DNA of 64,000 nt from Chitinophagales bacterium (GCA_013299105.1 JAAFJY010000030.1:1-64000); one strand, 5' to 3'. Shown: positions 41,636 to 50,423, numbered from the stretch's first letter. Numbers and translations are program-made. The notes: generated from the letters alone by a model not told the origin.

Positions 41636-43132
41636 TCAACGCTTCTCCAAAGCGATCAAATTACTAACCCACACCTGGTGCTTGTCGCTGGGGTTTTGCA
41701 ATTTCAACTCCACTTTGTGTGGCCCCTTGGGCAATTCGTACTGCCAAAACAAATTGAAGCGCCGCGAACGAAAGGCCGTGGGCAGTTTGGCCGTTTCCAC
41801 CAGGCGGCCGTCCACGTGCAGTTCTACCACAAAGTCATGGTCTTGCTCCGTGCCTTTGCGTTGGGCCTCGCCCATGATGACAAAGCCATTGCCGCTGAAT
41901 TCCAATTGAATCTTGTCTTTCAAAACCTGGTTGATGCTCCGTTTTTCGGTCGGCCACAAGCCGGGGTGGCTCACCTCCAGGCGCACAGGCTGGATTTTTT
42001 GGCTGCGGATCAGCACTTTGTCGCCTTCCATTTGGCCGCCATTGCGTTTTACCACTTCCAAAGCGTGTTTCAGACCGATCGAATACACGTCGTTCATCGA
42101 CATGGTGGTGTATTTGAAGTCCAGGTCCTCGGCCTCGCGTAGGGATTTTTTCCAAAACTCAGGAATTTTATCATAGCCAATGATGGTGCCCAGGATGCCG
42201 CCACTGGAGGCCGGATTGCAGTCGGAATCTTGCCCGCAGCGGGTTGAGATTTCGATGGTTTTGGCAAAATCACCCTGCCCATACAACAAACCCATCACCA
42301 CGTAGGCTGCATTCACGGTAGCGTCGATGTTGAAAGCCGCAAAAATACCCTCAGGTACGCTGCGGTCGTTTGACCATTTTTTTTGTACTTCAAACCAGGT
42401 TTGCTTCCAGTCCTTGGGGTACAGCTGGTGCCAGCGGATCACGTCGCTGATGCAGCGGTGGAAGTCGCTCGCGGCGGGAATGCTTTTCAAGCCTTCTTTC
42501 ACCACAAAATTGACGTCGCTGGAGGTAAAAGCCAGGCTGTACATGGCTGCCATGTAAACGCCGCCGTACCAACCGTCGCCATAATTCATGATGTGGCCGA
42601 TTTTGTCACAAATTTCGGCAGCAGTATTGGGCATGCCTGGTGCCATGAGCCCCGCAAAATCCGCTTCGATCTGAAAATCAATGGCGTCGGCCTGTGGGTT
42701 GTTTTTCCAATGGCCCGACATCGGCGGCATGATGCCGTTGAGGATGTTGTAGCGCCCGACCTGGTTGGCGTGCCACAGGGCGTATTCCGCATTGGCGTAA
42801 GCCTTGGCGTGGCTTTCGATGGGCGCATCCAGGCCTTCTTTTTCAAAAACGTCCACAAAGGTCAGGTCCATGTAGATGTCGTCGTACAGGCCGGGAATCT
42901 TTTCCATCGTCTCTTTGATGTAATGATCGTGCCAAATGATCGGCTGGTAATCCTGGATCATGGTCCCGTTGTAGCGAAACTCGGTGGGGCCGCCGTAAGT
43001 GACCCCGATGGTTTGGCCAGCCCAGCCGCCCTTGATTTTGTCTTGCAACACCGCTTTGCTGAATGTAAGGGTGGTTTGAGCCTGAACGAGGCAGCAGATC
43101 ATGCAGCAGCAGAAAAAGAGAGAAATACGCAT
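41636..43132 (-). CDS. Secreted ADP-ribosylglycohydrolase family protein
   Basis: A 498-residue exported protein. The ATG at 43132 starts the signal peptide MRISLFFCCCMICCLVQA. The ADP-ribosylglycohydrolase fold (PF03747) is visible in KIKGGWAGQTIGVTYGGPTE, DDIYMDLTFVDVFE (metal-binding acids), and CGQDSDCNPASSGGILGTIIG with the C-terminal metal Asp residues. A beta-sandwich domain follows (about 370-498). Cytoplasmic members remove ADP-ribose from proteins, but exported Bacteroidota members are thought to act on other substrates such as glycosides, so the function is open. It is monocistronic, with a terminator behind it. Confidence 0.82.
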   Translation of the reverse strand: MRISLFFCCCMICCLVQAQTTLTFSKAVLQDKIKGGWAGQTIGVTYGGPTEFRYNGTMIQDYQPIIWHDHYIKETMEKIPGLYDDIYMDLTFVDVFEKEGLDAPIESHAKAYANAEYALWHANQVGRYNILNGIMPPMSGHWKNNPQADAIDFQIEADFAGLMAPGMPNTAAEICDKIGHIMNYGDGWYGGVYMAAMYSLAFTSSDVNFVVKEGLKSIPAASDFHRCISDVIRWHQLYPKDWKQTWFEVQKKWSNDRSVPEGIFAAFNIDATVNAAYVVMGLLYGQGDFAKTIEISTRCGQDSDCNPASSGGILGTIIGYDKIPEFWKKSLREAEDLDFKYTTMSMNDVYSIGLKHALEVVKRNGGQMEGDKVLIRSQKIQPVRLEVSHPGLWPTEKRSINQVLKDKIQLEFSGNGFVIMGEAQRKGTEQDHDFVVELHVDGRLVETAKLPTAFRSRRFNLFWQYELPKGPHKVELKLQNPSDKHQVWVSNLIALEKR

Positions 43133-43228
43133 GGCAAAGGGTTTTTGAAAGTAAAAGGATATGGCCCCAAAATGACGCAAATCTAAGCTTTTGGAGGATG
43201 CTGTCCGGGGTTCAAATGGGCCTTGAGC

Positions 43229-43340
43229 AAATCCCGATTTTGCGAAAGGGCTGACGGATCAGAGGCCATCACTGTCTGAGCGACGAAGGAGCGAGTTTGA
43301 TGGACTCCCGTCAGACGTTTCAAGCAAAATCGTAGGATTT
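43229..43340. other. Structured multi-stem element upstream of a small membrane protein gene
   Basis: Three nested inverted repeats: AAATCC-CGATTTTGC (43229-43243) with GCAAAATCG-TA-GGATTT (43324-43340), CTGACGG (43251) with CCGTCAG (43308), and CCATCA (43266) with TGATGG (43298). They form one long broken hairpin. It is followed by a second inverted repeat, TTTCTTTTTTGT (43365) and ACAAAAAAGAAA (43383). It may be a REP-like palindrome or a structured RNA. The gap 43133-43533 holds no gene. Confidence 0.55.
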
Positions 43341-43533
43341 GATCACAGCCCTTGACTTTTTTTGTTTCTTTTTTGTGTCAAGACAAAAAAGAAAGAGAGC
43401 TATGAATTGAAAATCAGTTATTTATGACTTGTGTCGATGCTCGCAAGCGTTAAAAAATAAATCAAACTGGAGCCACACCCAAGTGAAACCAGCAAAAAAT
43501 GTACCTTTGGGCGTCCAATATTGAACGATACAT

Positions 43534-43836
43534 ATGGTTACCCTTTTGCTTACCCTGATCCTGGGCTTGTTTGCTGGCATGTTGTTCCTGAATGTGTATT
43601 TCCGGGTTAAAGTACTGAAAACCTACAAGATTTTGGTACAAAACCGGGTAGAATTTGGCGCGGCACACGTTTTTAACCGCCAAAAAATGGAAGAAGAGAT
43701 CATCCCACGCTATCCGCACTTGCGACAGCCGATCCTCGATTTTTCCAACCACATGCAGTATTCCATCCGCATGGCAACGGTGCTGATTGCGCTGATCACT
43801 TTGTTTGGTGCGGTGCTGATGTATTTTCGGGAGTAA
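43534..43836 (+). CDS. Small two-helix membrane protein of unknown function
   Basis: A 100-residue protein: an N-terminal helix (VTLLLTLILGLFAGMLFLNV), a basic middle (FRVKVLKTYKILVQNRVEFG and KMEEEIIPRYPHLRQPILDF) and a C-terminal helix (MATVLIALITLFGAVLMYF). Codon use and length look genuine, but no family is recognised. It stands alone, after the structured element and before a heptad element. Confidence 0.6.
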   Translation: MVTLLLTLILGLFAGMLFLNVYFRVKVLKTYKILVQNRVEFGAAHVFNRQKMEEEIIPRYPHLRQPILDFSNHMQYSIRMATVLIALITLFGAVLMYFRE

Positions 43837-43928
43837 AAGAGTGCGCTAATTCCGCTTTGGTTAAACTCTTTGTCGGCTAGGGCGTTCATTTATTCAGGGT
43901 GAGTTCAGGCTTGTTGGGCTTGGTTTTT

Positions 43929-44040
43929 GACATACGATATACTACATACAATATACGACATATGATTTGAAGGCTAGCCGGAAAGATTTGTCGTGTCATG
44001 AGTCATCGTTTATACGGTTTGGGATTTTTGAAAAATAAAA
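43929..44040 (+). repeat. Heptad-array element (copy H12, ACATACG/ATATACG type)
   Basis: Five 7-bp units (GACATAC, GATATAC, TACATAC, AATATAC, GACATAT) are followed by AAGGCTAGCCGGAAAG, about 40 bp, then TTTATACGGTTTGGGATTTTTG. The flanks match the GACTTAC elements, but the units do not. The gap 43837-44290 has no gene. Confidence 0.65.
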
Positions 44041-44220
44041 TTGACAAATTCCCACCTTTTGTAAAACAAGTCTCTTAAAAACAAGCTCCATTTCCCTAAA
44101 AATCAAGTCAATGTATTTCGTTAGGCTTCATTTTTGAAATGTGATGACTAACAAGTTGAAACGAAGAACGAGTTGAATCTATTTGAGGTATTTTTCAGGA
44201 GACTCAATCCTGTCCCTTCT

Positions 44221-44252
44221 TTTCAACATTTCAACTCTTCAACTTTTCAACT
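44221..44252 (+). repeat. Octad array upstream of the superoxide dismutase gene
   Basis: Four 8-bp units (TTTCAACA, TTTCAACT, CTTCAACT, TTTCAACT) end 39 bp before the true ATG of the dismutase gene. The array is open in frame and would be translated as [11 protein letters not shown] if the upstream ATG at 44183 were used. Confidence 0.75.
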
Positions 44253-44290
44253 ACACCAACAATGATTTTAACCCAAAATTCAAGATAATC

Positions 44291-44905
44291 ATGGCTTTTA
44301 CCTTACCGGCTCTGCCCTATGCTTTCGATGCCCTGGAACCACACATCGACGCACGCACCATGGAAATCCACCACGGAAAACACCACGCTGCTTACACCAA
44401 TAACCTGAACGCGGCCCTGGCTGGAGGCGAGCATGAAAATGCCAGCATCGAGACCATTCTGGCCAATATTTCCAAGCTCACTCCTGCGATTCGCAACAAC
44501 GGCGGTGGCTTTTACAACCACAACCTGTTTTGGGAAATCATGTCGCCAAACGGTGGCCCTGACGCTGCCAAAGGCACCGAAGTAGCCGCCGCCATCGACA
44601 CTGAACTGGGCGGAATGGATGCTTTCAAAAAAGACTTCGCGGCAGCGGGCGCTACCCGTTTTGGCTCTGGCTGGGCCTGGTTGTGCGTAGATGCAGACGG
44701 CAAGCTGTTCATCACCTCTTCTCCCAACCAAGACAACCCACTGATGGACATAGCCGAGAAAAAAGGCACCCCCATCCTGGGCCTCGATGTGTGGGAGCAC
44801 GCCTACTACCTCAACTACCAAAACCGCCGCCCGGACTACATCGAAGCCTTCTTCAGTGTGATCAATTGGGGCGAGGTGAATCGGCGGTATTTGGCGGCTA
44901 AGTGA
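44291..44905 (+). CDS. Superoxide dismutase (Fe/Mn family)
   Basis: A 204-residue cytoplasmic enzyme converting superoxide to oxygen and peroxide. All four metal ligands are visible: His in [12 protein letters not shown], His in [14 protein letters not shown], and Asp and His in [29 protein letters not shown] is the usual substrate-channel region. The ATG at 44291 ([12 protein letters not shown]) is the family start; the upstream ATG at 44183 would translate the octad array. Metal preference (Fe or Mn) is not decidable here. A copy of the last 85 codons lies 1100 bp downstream. Confidence 0.95.
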   Translation: MAFTLPALPYAFDALEPHIDARTMEIHHGKHHAAYTNNLNAALAGGEHENASIETILANISKLTPAIRNNGGGFYNHNLFWEIMSPNGGPDAAKGTEVAAAIDTELGGMDAFKKDFAAAGATRFGSGWAWLCVDADGKLFITSSPNQDNPLMDIAEKKGTPILGLDVWEHAYYLNYQNRRPDYIEAFFSVINWGEVNRRYLAAK

Positions 44906-44930
44906 TCGTTTTCAGGACGCGATTGAAGAT

Positions 44931-44970
44931 AAAAAACGCTGGATCGGGTTGCTGGTCTGGCGTTTTTTTT
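44931..44970 (+). terminator. Terminator of the superoxide dismutase gene
   Basis: AAAAAACGC pairs with GCGTTTTTT and is followed by more T. An almost identical copy at 46031-46069 belongs to the duplicated sod end. Confidence 0.75.
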
Positions 44971-45051
44971 TGTGGTATTGATAGCGTTGTGTGGATTTGG
45001 AGGAAGATGTATCGTCATTTCGTCTTTGTCACTGCTTTGTTAGGTGTGGCA

Positions 45052-45498
45052 TTATGATTCTAGAATGGAACGTAAGTTAAACAATTCTTCAGTGCTTATA
45101 AAATTGCTATATCCTTTCTTGGCTAAACCTTTCATCAAAGCTTTGTCTCCGGTCCAAATTTTCACCCCTAAAAATTCTGTCAAAGCAAGAAAGGCAATGT
45201 CATTCATATCGGTCTCCCTTACTAATTCAGCACTTTTGAGCCAATATTCAAAAGGGATTAAAGCTTCTGCAGTAAAGTTTATACAATTGGTGATCTGAAA
45301 AATGGATTGATCTAATTGTTCGTCGTTCAATTGTGATAAAACCAGTAACTTTCCACGATGCCTTTTCAATTCAGAACGCAGTGTATCACAAGCATAGAAT
45401 TCAAAAATATCTTGTGAGTTCATGATCAGATCACCAATCTTGTTTTGGGTATTCAAGACCGCACTGAACACGATATTGGTGTCAACAACGAATTTCAT
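45052..45498 (-). CDS. PIN-domain toxin
   Basis: A 148-residue putative RNA-cleaving toxin of the PIN fold. The start KFVVDTNIVFSAVLN holds the first catalytic Asp, VRETDMNDIAFLALTE (about residues 92-107) the middle acids, and IWTGDKALMKGLAKKGY the last Asp. It overlaps the antitoxin gene by 4 bp (ATGA-type), as in most toxin-antitoxin pairs. The module lies between the sod gene and its duplicated 3' end. Confidence 0.88.
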   Translation of the reverse strand: MKFVVDTNIVFSAVLNTQNKIGDLIMNSQDIFEFYACDTLRSELKRHRGKLLVLSQLNDEQLDQSIFQITNCINFTAEALIPFEYWLKSAELVRETDMNDIAFLALTEFLGVKIWTGDKALMKGLAKKGYSNFISTEELFNLRSILES

Positions 45499-45701
45499 TC
45501 AGGTAAAAAGCGCTGTTTGTTCTCCTCCCACCATTGTTTGTTGACTTCGCGAGCTAGTTGATCAACATCTTCTTGCTTTGCTTTACTTTCTTTGGTCGCT
45601 TCCTTGTAAAGCAGGTAATTGATCAATCTCTGTACGCCTTCCAGATCGATAGATGCTGGAAGTGTTATTATAATCTGGTTATCAGTTGTTTGAATAGTCA
45701 T
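45495..45701 (-). CDS. Antitoxin of the PIN toxin module
   Basis: A 68-residue protein with a beta-rich start (MTIQTTDNQIIITLPASIDL) and a charged helical tail (EATKESKAKQEDVDQLAREV, then NKQWWEENKQRFLPE) that would wrap around the toxin. It precedes and overlaps the toxin gene by 4 bp. It should repress its own promoter and neutralise the toxin, as in other PIN modules. Confidence 0.82.
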   Translation of the reverse strand: MTIQTTDNQIIITLPASIDLEGVQRLINYLLYKEATKESKAKQEDVDQLAREVNKQWWEENKQRFLPE

Positions 45702-45717
45702 TCAGCGGATTTTAATA

Positions 45718-45749
45718 CAAATTTAGGTATTTTTTTCGGTTTTTACAAG
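45718..45749 (-). promoter_or_regulatory. Promoter of the toxin-antitoxin module
   Basis: On the minus strand CTTG, 20 bp, then TAAATTTG, a full match to TAnnTTTG, 16 bp before the antitoxin ATG. The -33 element ends exactly at the junction with the duplicated sod fragment (45751). Confidence 0.6.
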
Positions 45750-45750
45750 T

Positions 45751-46005
45751 GCTACCCGTTTTGGCTCTGACTAGGCTTGGTTGTGCGTAGATGCAGACGG
45801 CAAGCTGTTCATCACCTCCTCCCCCAATCAAGACAACCCCCTGATGGACATCGCCGAGAAAAAAGGCACCCCCATCCTGGGCCTCGATGTGTGGGAGCAC
45901 GCCTACTACCTCAACTACCAAAACCGCCGCCCTGACTACATCGAAGCCTTCTTCAGTGTGATCAATTGGGGCGAGGTGAATCGGCGGTATTTGGCGGCTA
46001 AGTGA
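45751..46005 (+). pseudogene. Duplicated 3' end of the superoxide dismutase gene
   Basis: Nearly identical to 44651-44905 with a constant offset of exactly 1100 bp; the identity continues through the terminator to about 46069. It begins ATRFGSD, then a TAG replaces the Trp codon of GSGWAW, and the rest ([18 protein letters not shown] onward) is intact. It has no start and is not functional. Together with the real gene it forms a 320-bp direct repeat around the toxin-antitoxin module. Confidence 0.9.
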
Positions 46006-46030
46006 TCGTTTTCAGGACGCGATTGAAGAT

Positions 46031-46069
46031 AAAAAACGCTGGATCGGGTTGCTGGTCTGGCGTTTTTTT
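46031..46069 (+). terminator. Duplicate of the sod terminator
   Basis: The same AAAAAACGC/GCGTTTTTT hairpin as 44931-44970 with one T fewer, at the right end of the direct repeat. Confidence 0.7.
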
Positions 46070-46133
46070 TGTGAGGAGCTTTGGATTCTTTGAGGCTACT
46101 ATACGCTGCACTTTTTAAGTATTTTTCTTCTCA

Positions 46134-46275
46134 TTAGGTATTTGAGCTAAAATAAAATGGACATCTTTGTTTTTGAGGTTTCGCAAAAAAAGAACACAAC
46201 TTCCTTCCAGTCAGCTGCTTGTCTTTTTTCACTAAACCCAAATCTGTCCATCTTATTTTTTTACGCTCCCTAGGG
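46134..46275. mobile_element. Small inverted-repeat element R3, copy 3
   Basis: Ends TATTTGAGCTAAAATAAAATGG and the complement of CCATCTTATTTTTTTACGCTC, plus the remains of the internal hairpin. It lies next to a truncated hypothetical gene fragment. Confidence 0.65.
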
Positions 46276-46500
46276 TAAAACAAATGTTCAGCATCTAGGA
46301 AAACGACGTAAAAAACATGCCCAATGATATGCCCTGCTACCCTTCCTTTTTGCCCTGAAATTTTCATTACAACTGCCCAATCTAATGTTCTATCAGGAAA
46401 TGGATTGTCAAATTCTGAAGACCGCCTAAGCAGAGACTTTGGGAAGTCCCTGGTACGCCGTGTTTTTTTCCCTTTTAAGGCCGAAAATCTCCTTGATCAA
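46276..46500 (-). pseudogene. Fragment of a hypothetical gene cut by element R3
   Basis: The minus-strand frame reads RDFPKSLLRRSSEFDNPFPD, then RTLDWAVVMKISGQKGRVAG and HVFYVVFLDAEHLFYP, which looks like the end of a real protein, with FYVVFLD..H.FYP as a C-terminal pattern I have seen in Bacteroidota hypotheticals. It has an in-frame stop upstream, no start, and runs into element R3. The function is unknown. Confidence 0.4.
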
Positions 46501-46544
46501 GGAAAACATAGGCTCAGTAGCGGGTTTGCGGTGTAGATAGAGTA

Positions 46545-46863
46545 AGTGACAAGCCGTTAATAAACCTTACCAAATCGCAACTGCGTACTTTACAACTATG
46601 TCCTCGCTCACGCGGAGCGTGACACGGTAAGCGAGGCCGTTTTTAGCACGCGGGTAAAATTGGGTGTGCCTGTTTGGGTGTGGGTGTGCATAAACCCCAG
46701 CTCCAATTAGCTGAGTCGATACGTTCGGCTCGAAGCCACACCCACTCGAACTTACACTTACACACTACACACCCATTCTTGTGGATTTCCAGCATAACGT
46801 TGACCGTTACGTTGACATGCGGGTGTCTTAAAAACTGAAAAGGTCTATTTTTGACCCGTTACT
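46545..46863. mobile_element. Small inverted-repeat element R1, copy C (expanded)
   Basis: The left end AGTGACAAGCCGTTAATAAA leads into CCTTACCAAATCGCAACTGCG; the right end is GGTCTATTTTTGACCCGTTACT. At 319 bp it is longer than the other copies; the extra part is a GGGTGTG/CACACCC-rich palindromic stretch. It is directly followed by element R2. Confidence 0.65.
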
Positions 46864-47003
46864 AAGTAGTTTGTTTTTTAAGTTCGCTAAACCATCGTAA
46901 ATAAGTTTTTGCAATAAAGAGGTAGCACGTCAACCCCTTTGCTGATTCACCTTCGCTAATCAATAGGAGAGATAATTACGAGAACTTAAATAACGCTGTA
47001 CTA
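46864..47003. mobile_element. Small inverted-repeat element R2, copy 1
   Basis: About 140 bp with termini AAGTAGTTTGTTTTTTAAGTT and the complement of AACTTAAATAACGCTGTACT. The same sequence lies inverted at 60917-61058, and in both places it touches the right end of R1. It overlaps the end of a decayed transposase frame, so it may be the terminal piece of that insertion sequence. Confidence 0.65.
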
Positions 47004-47625
47004 AGCGAGCTTGAACAGTCTTGATCATCTTGTTGTACTCTATGGCAAAAGGGTTTTTCAAGTAGGTCCCCGAAAGGGCTGAGGCTGCACAAAAAGCCCC
47101 AAATCGTTCCATACCTGTTTCGTAACTTTGAGGCATTGATAACCTCTCCCCCACTACAACGCCTACGACCTTTTTCAAGGGGGGCAAAAGCTTACTGGTC
47201 ATGGCATAGTCCTTAGTCGAAGCGATGGCCACGCAAGCAGAAATCGGAAAGCAATGCTATAGACAAACCAGGTGCAAACCATAGCCAAAAGGCCAGTTAT
47301 GGTAAGTACTCTTGGCCCAAGAAGCACCTGTATCTATTGAAGAGTGAGGTACAATACCTCATGGCACATGTTTTTTGTGCCATCATCCTCCAAGCGCGCT
47401 GAATACACTCTTGTCGATAAAACACCAAGAACAACTAAAAATCTGCTTATCCATTTTTCGACAAGCAAGGGCATTGGGACAAGAGCCAATGAACAACCCA
47501 CGGTAAATCAGGAAACGTCGCCGTATCCTTTTACTGGACGGGGCTTTCTCAAAGCCAAACGCCGCATAATGGTAATTGGCATATTTGGTCATGGCCTTGA
47601 AAGAATAAATTTTCTTTAAAGCCAT
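46960..47625 (-). pseudogene. Decayed DDE transposase (IS4/IS5-like)
   Basis: One minus-strand frame contains KAPSSKRIRRRF, then DKSVFSALGG, a TGA, WHKKHVP, a TGA, GIVPHSSIDTGASWAKSTYH, NWPFGYGLHLVCL, a TAG, and FPISACVAIASTKDYAM. The IVPHSSIDT and FGYGLHL segments and the STKD stretch are typical of the catalytic core of DDE transposases whose middle lies between WHKK and YGLHL. Three in-frame stops and a missing N-terminus make it a pseudogene. Family assignment between IS4 and IS5 groups is uncertain. Confidence 0.7.
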
Positions 47626-47702
47626 GATCGTAAAAAATACAGGGTAGTCTCAAACTTTTAATCCACTAATAACTCATAATCCACAGCTATCGCAGTCAAA
47701 AA

Positions 47703-48452
47703 CTACCCCCCTCGCTGCTCCAATATTCGCAAAACCAATTCTTTCTTGCGGTGCGCAAGCGGCACAGAAAGGTTTTGCTCCAAAATCAAACGTTCAGAAG
47801 ATTTTTCAAAGCGCAAGATTTTCTCTGGATTGACCAAAAACGAGTTGTGGGTGCGCAAAAAGCCCAGCGGCTCCAGGATTTGCTCGTATTCTTTGAGGTT
47901 TTTGGAAACGGTGATCACGCGGCCATTTTCGAGGTGAAATTTGGTATAGACCCCGTCGGCTTCGCAGAAATTGATTTCGGCACAGCGGAGGTAATAAATG
48001 TGCTCGGTATCCTTGAGGATGATGCGTTTGGGCGTATCTTGAGGGGCCGCCATCCGCCCCAACAGGTAGCTGATTTGCTCGCTCAGGTCCTGGTTTTTCA
48101 AGTTTTTGGCAGCTTTTTGCACACTCAGGGCCAAGGCATCGGGGTCCAAAGGTTTGAGCAAGTAGTCGATGGCGCTGAAGCGGAAAGCTTCGATGGCGTA
48201 CTTATCGTGGGCTGTAATGAAAATGAGTTGAAAATGAGACTCGGTCAACTGCCTCAGCAAGTCGAAACCCGTGCCCTCGTCCAATTCCACATCCAGCAGC
48301 AGCAAATCGGGTTTGAACTGCCGGATTTGTTGCAAACCGCTGGGTATGTCGTTCGCACTTCCTATTTGTTCCACTTCGGGGCAAAACAGCTCCAACATAG
48401 AGACAATGCCCTCGCGAATGGGGGTTTCGTTGTCAATGACCAATACTTTCAT
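47703..48452 (-). CDS. LytTR family response regulator
   Basis: A 249-residue regulator: receiver domain with IDNETP near the start, phospho-acceptor in DLLLLDVELDEGTGFDLL (about 55) and Lys in YLLKPLD, then a LytTR DNA-binding domain (FLRTHNSFLVNPEKILRFEK). It follows the kinase gene at 48555 by 102 bp in the same direction, with an octad array between them. Targets are unknown. Confidence 0.93.
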   Translation of the reverse strand: MKVLVIDNETPIREGIVSMLELFCPEVEQIGSANDIPSGLQQIRQFKPDLLLLDVELDEGTGFDLLRQLTESHFQLIFITAHDKYAIEAFRFSAIDYLLKPLDPDALALSVQKAAKNLKNQDLSEQISYLLGRMAAPQDTPKRIILKDTEHIYYLRCAEINFCEADGVYTKFHLENGRVITVSKNLKEYEQILEPLGFLRTHNSFLVNPEKILRFEKSSERLILEQNLSVPLAHRKKELVLRILEQRGG

Positions 48453-48523
48453 TTGTGTTTTTTTTCGACAAGCCCAGAATTATTCAACTAAACAAGAGGA
48501 TTCAAGCCCAGCCACAAGCCCCT

Positions 48524-48556
48524 CTCTTCAACATTTCAACCCTCTACCTTTCAGCT
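48524..48556 (-). repeat. Octad array between kinase and regulator genes
   Basis: On the minus strand the kinase's TAG stop is followed at once by octads (CTGAAAGG, TAGAGGGT, TGAAATGT, TGAAGAGA) and then GGGGCTTG. It lies inside the two-component operon, so it is probably transcribed. Confidence 0.7.
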
Positions 48557-50423
48557 AACTCAAAACGGGCAGATAAATCTGTGCCAGTACTCCCCCACTC
48601 GACTGGTTTTGCAGCTGAAAACGGGTGCGCCCGCGAGTCAGGTGTTCGATCAAAGATAAACGATCCTTGACGATTTGCATGGCTCGCGACAAGTGTTTAC
48701 GCTCTTTTTCACCAGTCGAAAGGCCCTTTCCGTTATCGGAAACTTCCAGTAAAAGGCTGTGATTCAAGGTTTTGACAAAACGAATATCGAGCACATTGTT
48801 GTCTTTTTGGCCTGCGAACCCGTGTTCAATCGCATTTTCGACCAAGGGTTGCAGCAACATCGAAGGGACCTTCAACTCGTCTTCATCAATGTCCTCGTCA
48901 ATGCTGATTTGGTAGGCAAACGAGGAAGGAAAACGCAGGCTTTGCAATTCCAGGTATTGCTCCAGGTAGGCTTTTTCTTGCGAAAGTGGAATGTAGTCCT
49001 GGTAGGTACTTTCGAGGGTATGCCGCATGATGGCCGAAAATTTGTGCAGGTATCTCACCACCACTTTCACATCTTGGTTCTTCAAAGCCAGGCCCTGCAA
49101 AGCACTCAGGGCGTTGAAAAAAAAGTGCGGATTCATGCGCGCCCGATTTAGCCTTTGCTCGGTTTCAAGGGCGATTTGTTGAGATTTCAGGCTGCGTTGC
49201 CTTTGCTGAAAAACTAAGACCACAATGATCAAAGCAGCGACCAGCAAGCCCAAACCCAACTGTTGGTTACGAGCCTTGTCCAGTGTTTTTTGGTGGTTCA
49301 GTTCGGCGATCTTTTGCTCGTTTTGGATATTATTGTACTTGGCCTCCAATTGATTGATGGCCTTGAAACGATCCAGGTCAGCGAGACTGTCCCGTACCTG
49401 ATCGAGTTGTTCGTAAGCTTCAAGGGCACGGGGGAAATTTTTCAGGGCTTTTTGTGCCGCATACACCTGCTCCAGGGCATTGATGGTCATTTGCGAATTG
49501 AACTTTTTAGCCCTTAGCAATGCAGAATCGGCCAAACTAGCCGCCTGTTCGTGCTGTTTCAAGAACAAATGGGCTCGACTACTGAGCAAAAAAGCCTCGT
49601 AACGGTATTTATCGCCCAAATCCTGCGGTGCAATCCTGAAAATACTGTCCGAGTAAGCAATCGACTGCCTATATTTTTTACTAAAAAAAGCATAAAAAGC
49701 CATACTCTTGTAGGCATCCGCACAGAGGTGTAGATTTTGTACCTGTTTGCCCAATTTCAAAGCCTGCGATGCATAAATCCTGACTGAATCAAGGTCTTGC
49801 TTTTGTTTTTTTAACTCGTACTTATTATTGTACGTACTTGCAATGCGTTGCAACACAATGCCCCATTCGTTGGGGTCACCCAGACTGCGGGCCACTTTTT
49901 CGGCTTCTTTTACGTAGTACAATTCCTTGTCAAATTGCCGCAAATTGTGAAAAGCCACTGCCAAACCCAACAAGGCCCGCTCTTTGCCAAAAGGATAATC
50001 AATGCCCTCGCTTTTTTTTAAGGCGGCCAGGAAACTCTCCGCCATTTTTTCGTACTTGTTGACGCTGAGGTAATAGTTGCCTGCGGTATTGAAGTGGCGG
50101 ACGTAAGCCTTTTGGCCACATTTGACCGAGTCCAGGAGCCTGCGTTCTTCTTTCAGGTATTTTTCAACGCCCTTTGCATCGTTTTTCATAAAACTATACT
50201 GGGCCATCGAGTTGAGGTAGGAAATGCGGCATTCCGGGCTGCCTTCCCGGCCAATGGCTTTGAATTCCAAAACCGCAGAATCAATCCGGCCCAAGCCGAA
50301 ATAGCGGATAATGGTGGGCCGGCGCTTGGTTTCTTCCGCGCAGATACAATCGATTTTTTGAGCAGCAAGGGGTCCAAAATTCAACAAGAGCAATAGGAAT
50401 GACCCCAGAATTTTTAAGTTCAT
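48555..50423 (-). CDS. TPR-sensor LytS-type histidine kinase
   Basis: A 622-residue kinase: signal peptide MNLKILGSFLLLLLNFGPLAA, a periplasmic region of TPR-like helices (about 30-370, for example GKERALLGLAVAFHNLRQFD), one membrane helix (LGLGLLVAALIIVVLVF, about 388-405), a linker, and the kinase core with the phospho-accepting His in NRARMNPHFFFNALSALQGL and an ATP-binding end (MLLQPLVENAIEHGF, LLEVSDNGKGL). Such TPR kinases are common in Bacteroidota. The paired regulator is encoded downstream. The signal is unknown. Confidence 0.9.
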   Translation of the reverse strand: MNLKILGSFLLLLLNFGPLAAQKIDCICAEETKRRPTIIRYFGLGRIDSAVLEFKAIGREGSPECRISYLNSMAQYSFMKNDAKGVEKYLKEERRLLDSVKCGQKAYVRHFNTAGNYYLSVNKYEKMAESFLAALKKSEGIDYPFGKERALLGLAVAFHNLRQFDKELYYVKEAEKVARSLGDPNEWGIVLQRIASTYNNKYELKKQKQDLDSVRIYASQALKLGKQVQNLHLCADAYKSMAFYAFFSKKYRQSIAYSDSIFRIAPQDLGDKYRYEAFLLSSRAHLFLKQHEQAASLADSALLRAKKFNSQMTINALEQVYAAQKALKNFPRALEAYEQLDQVRDSLADLDRFKAINQLEAKYNNIQNEQKIAELNHQKTLDKARNQQLGLGLLVAALIIVVLVFQQRQRSLKSQQIALETEQRLNRARMNPHFFFNALSALQGLALKNQDVKVVVRYLHKFSAIMRHTLESTYQDYIPLSQEKAYLEQYLELQSLRFPSSFAYQISIDEDIDEDELKVPSMLLQPLVENAIEHGFAGQKDNNVLDIRFVKTLNHSLLLEVSDNGKGLSTGEKERKHLSRAMQIVKDRLSLIEHLTRGRTRFQLQNQSSGGVLAQIYLPVLS

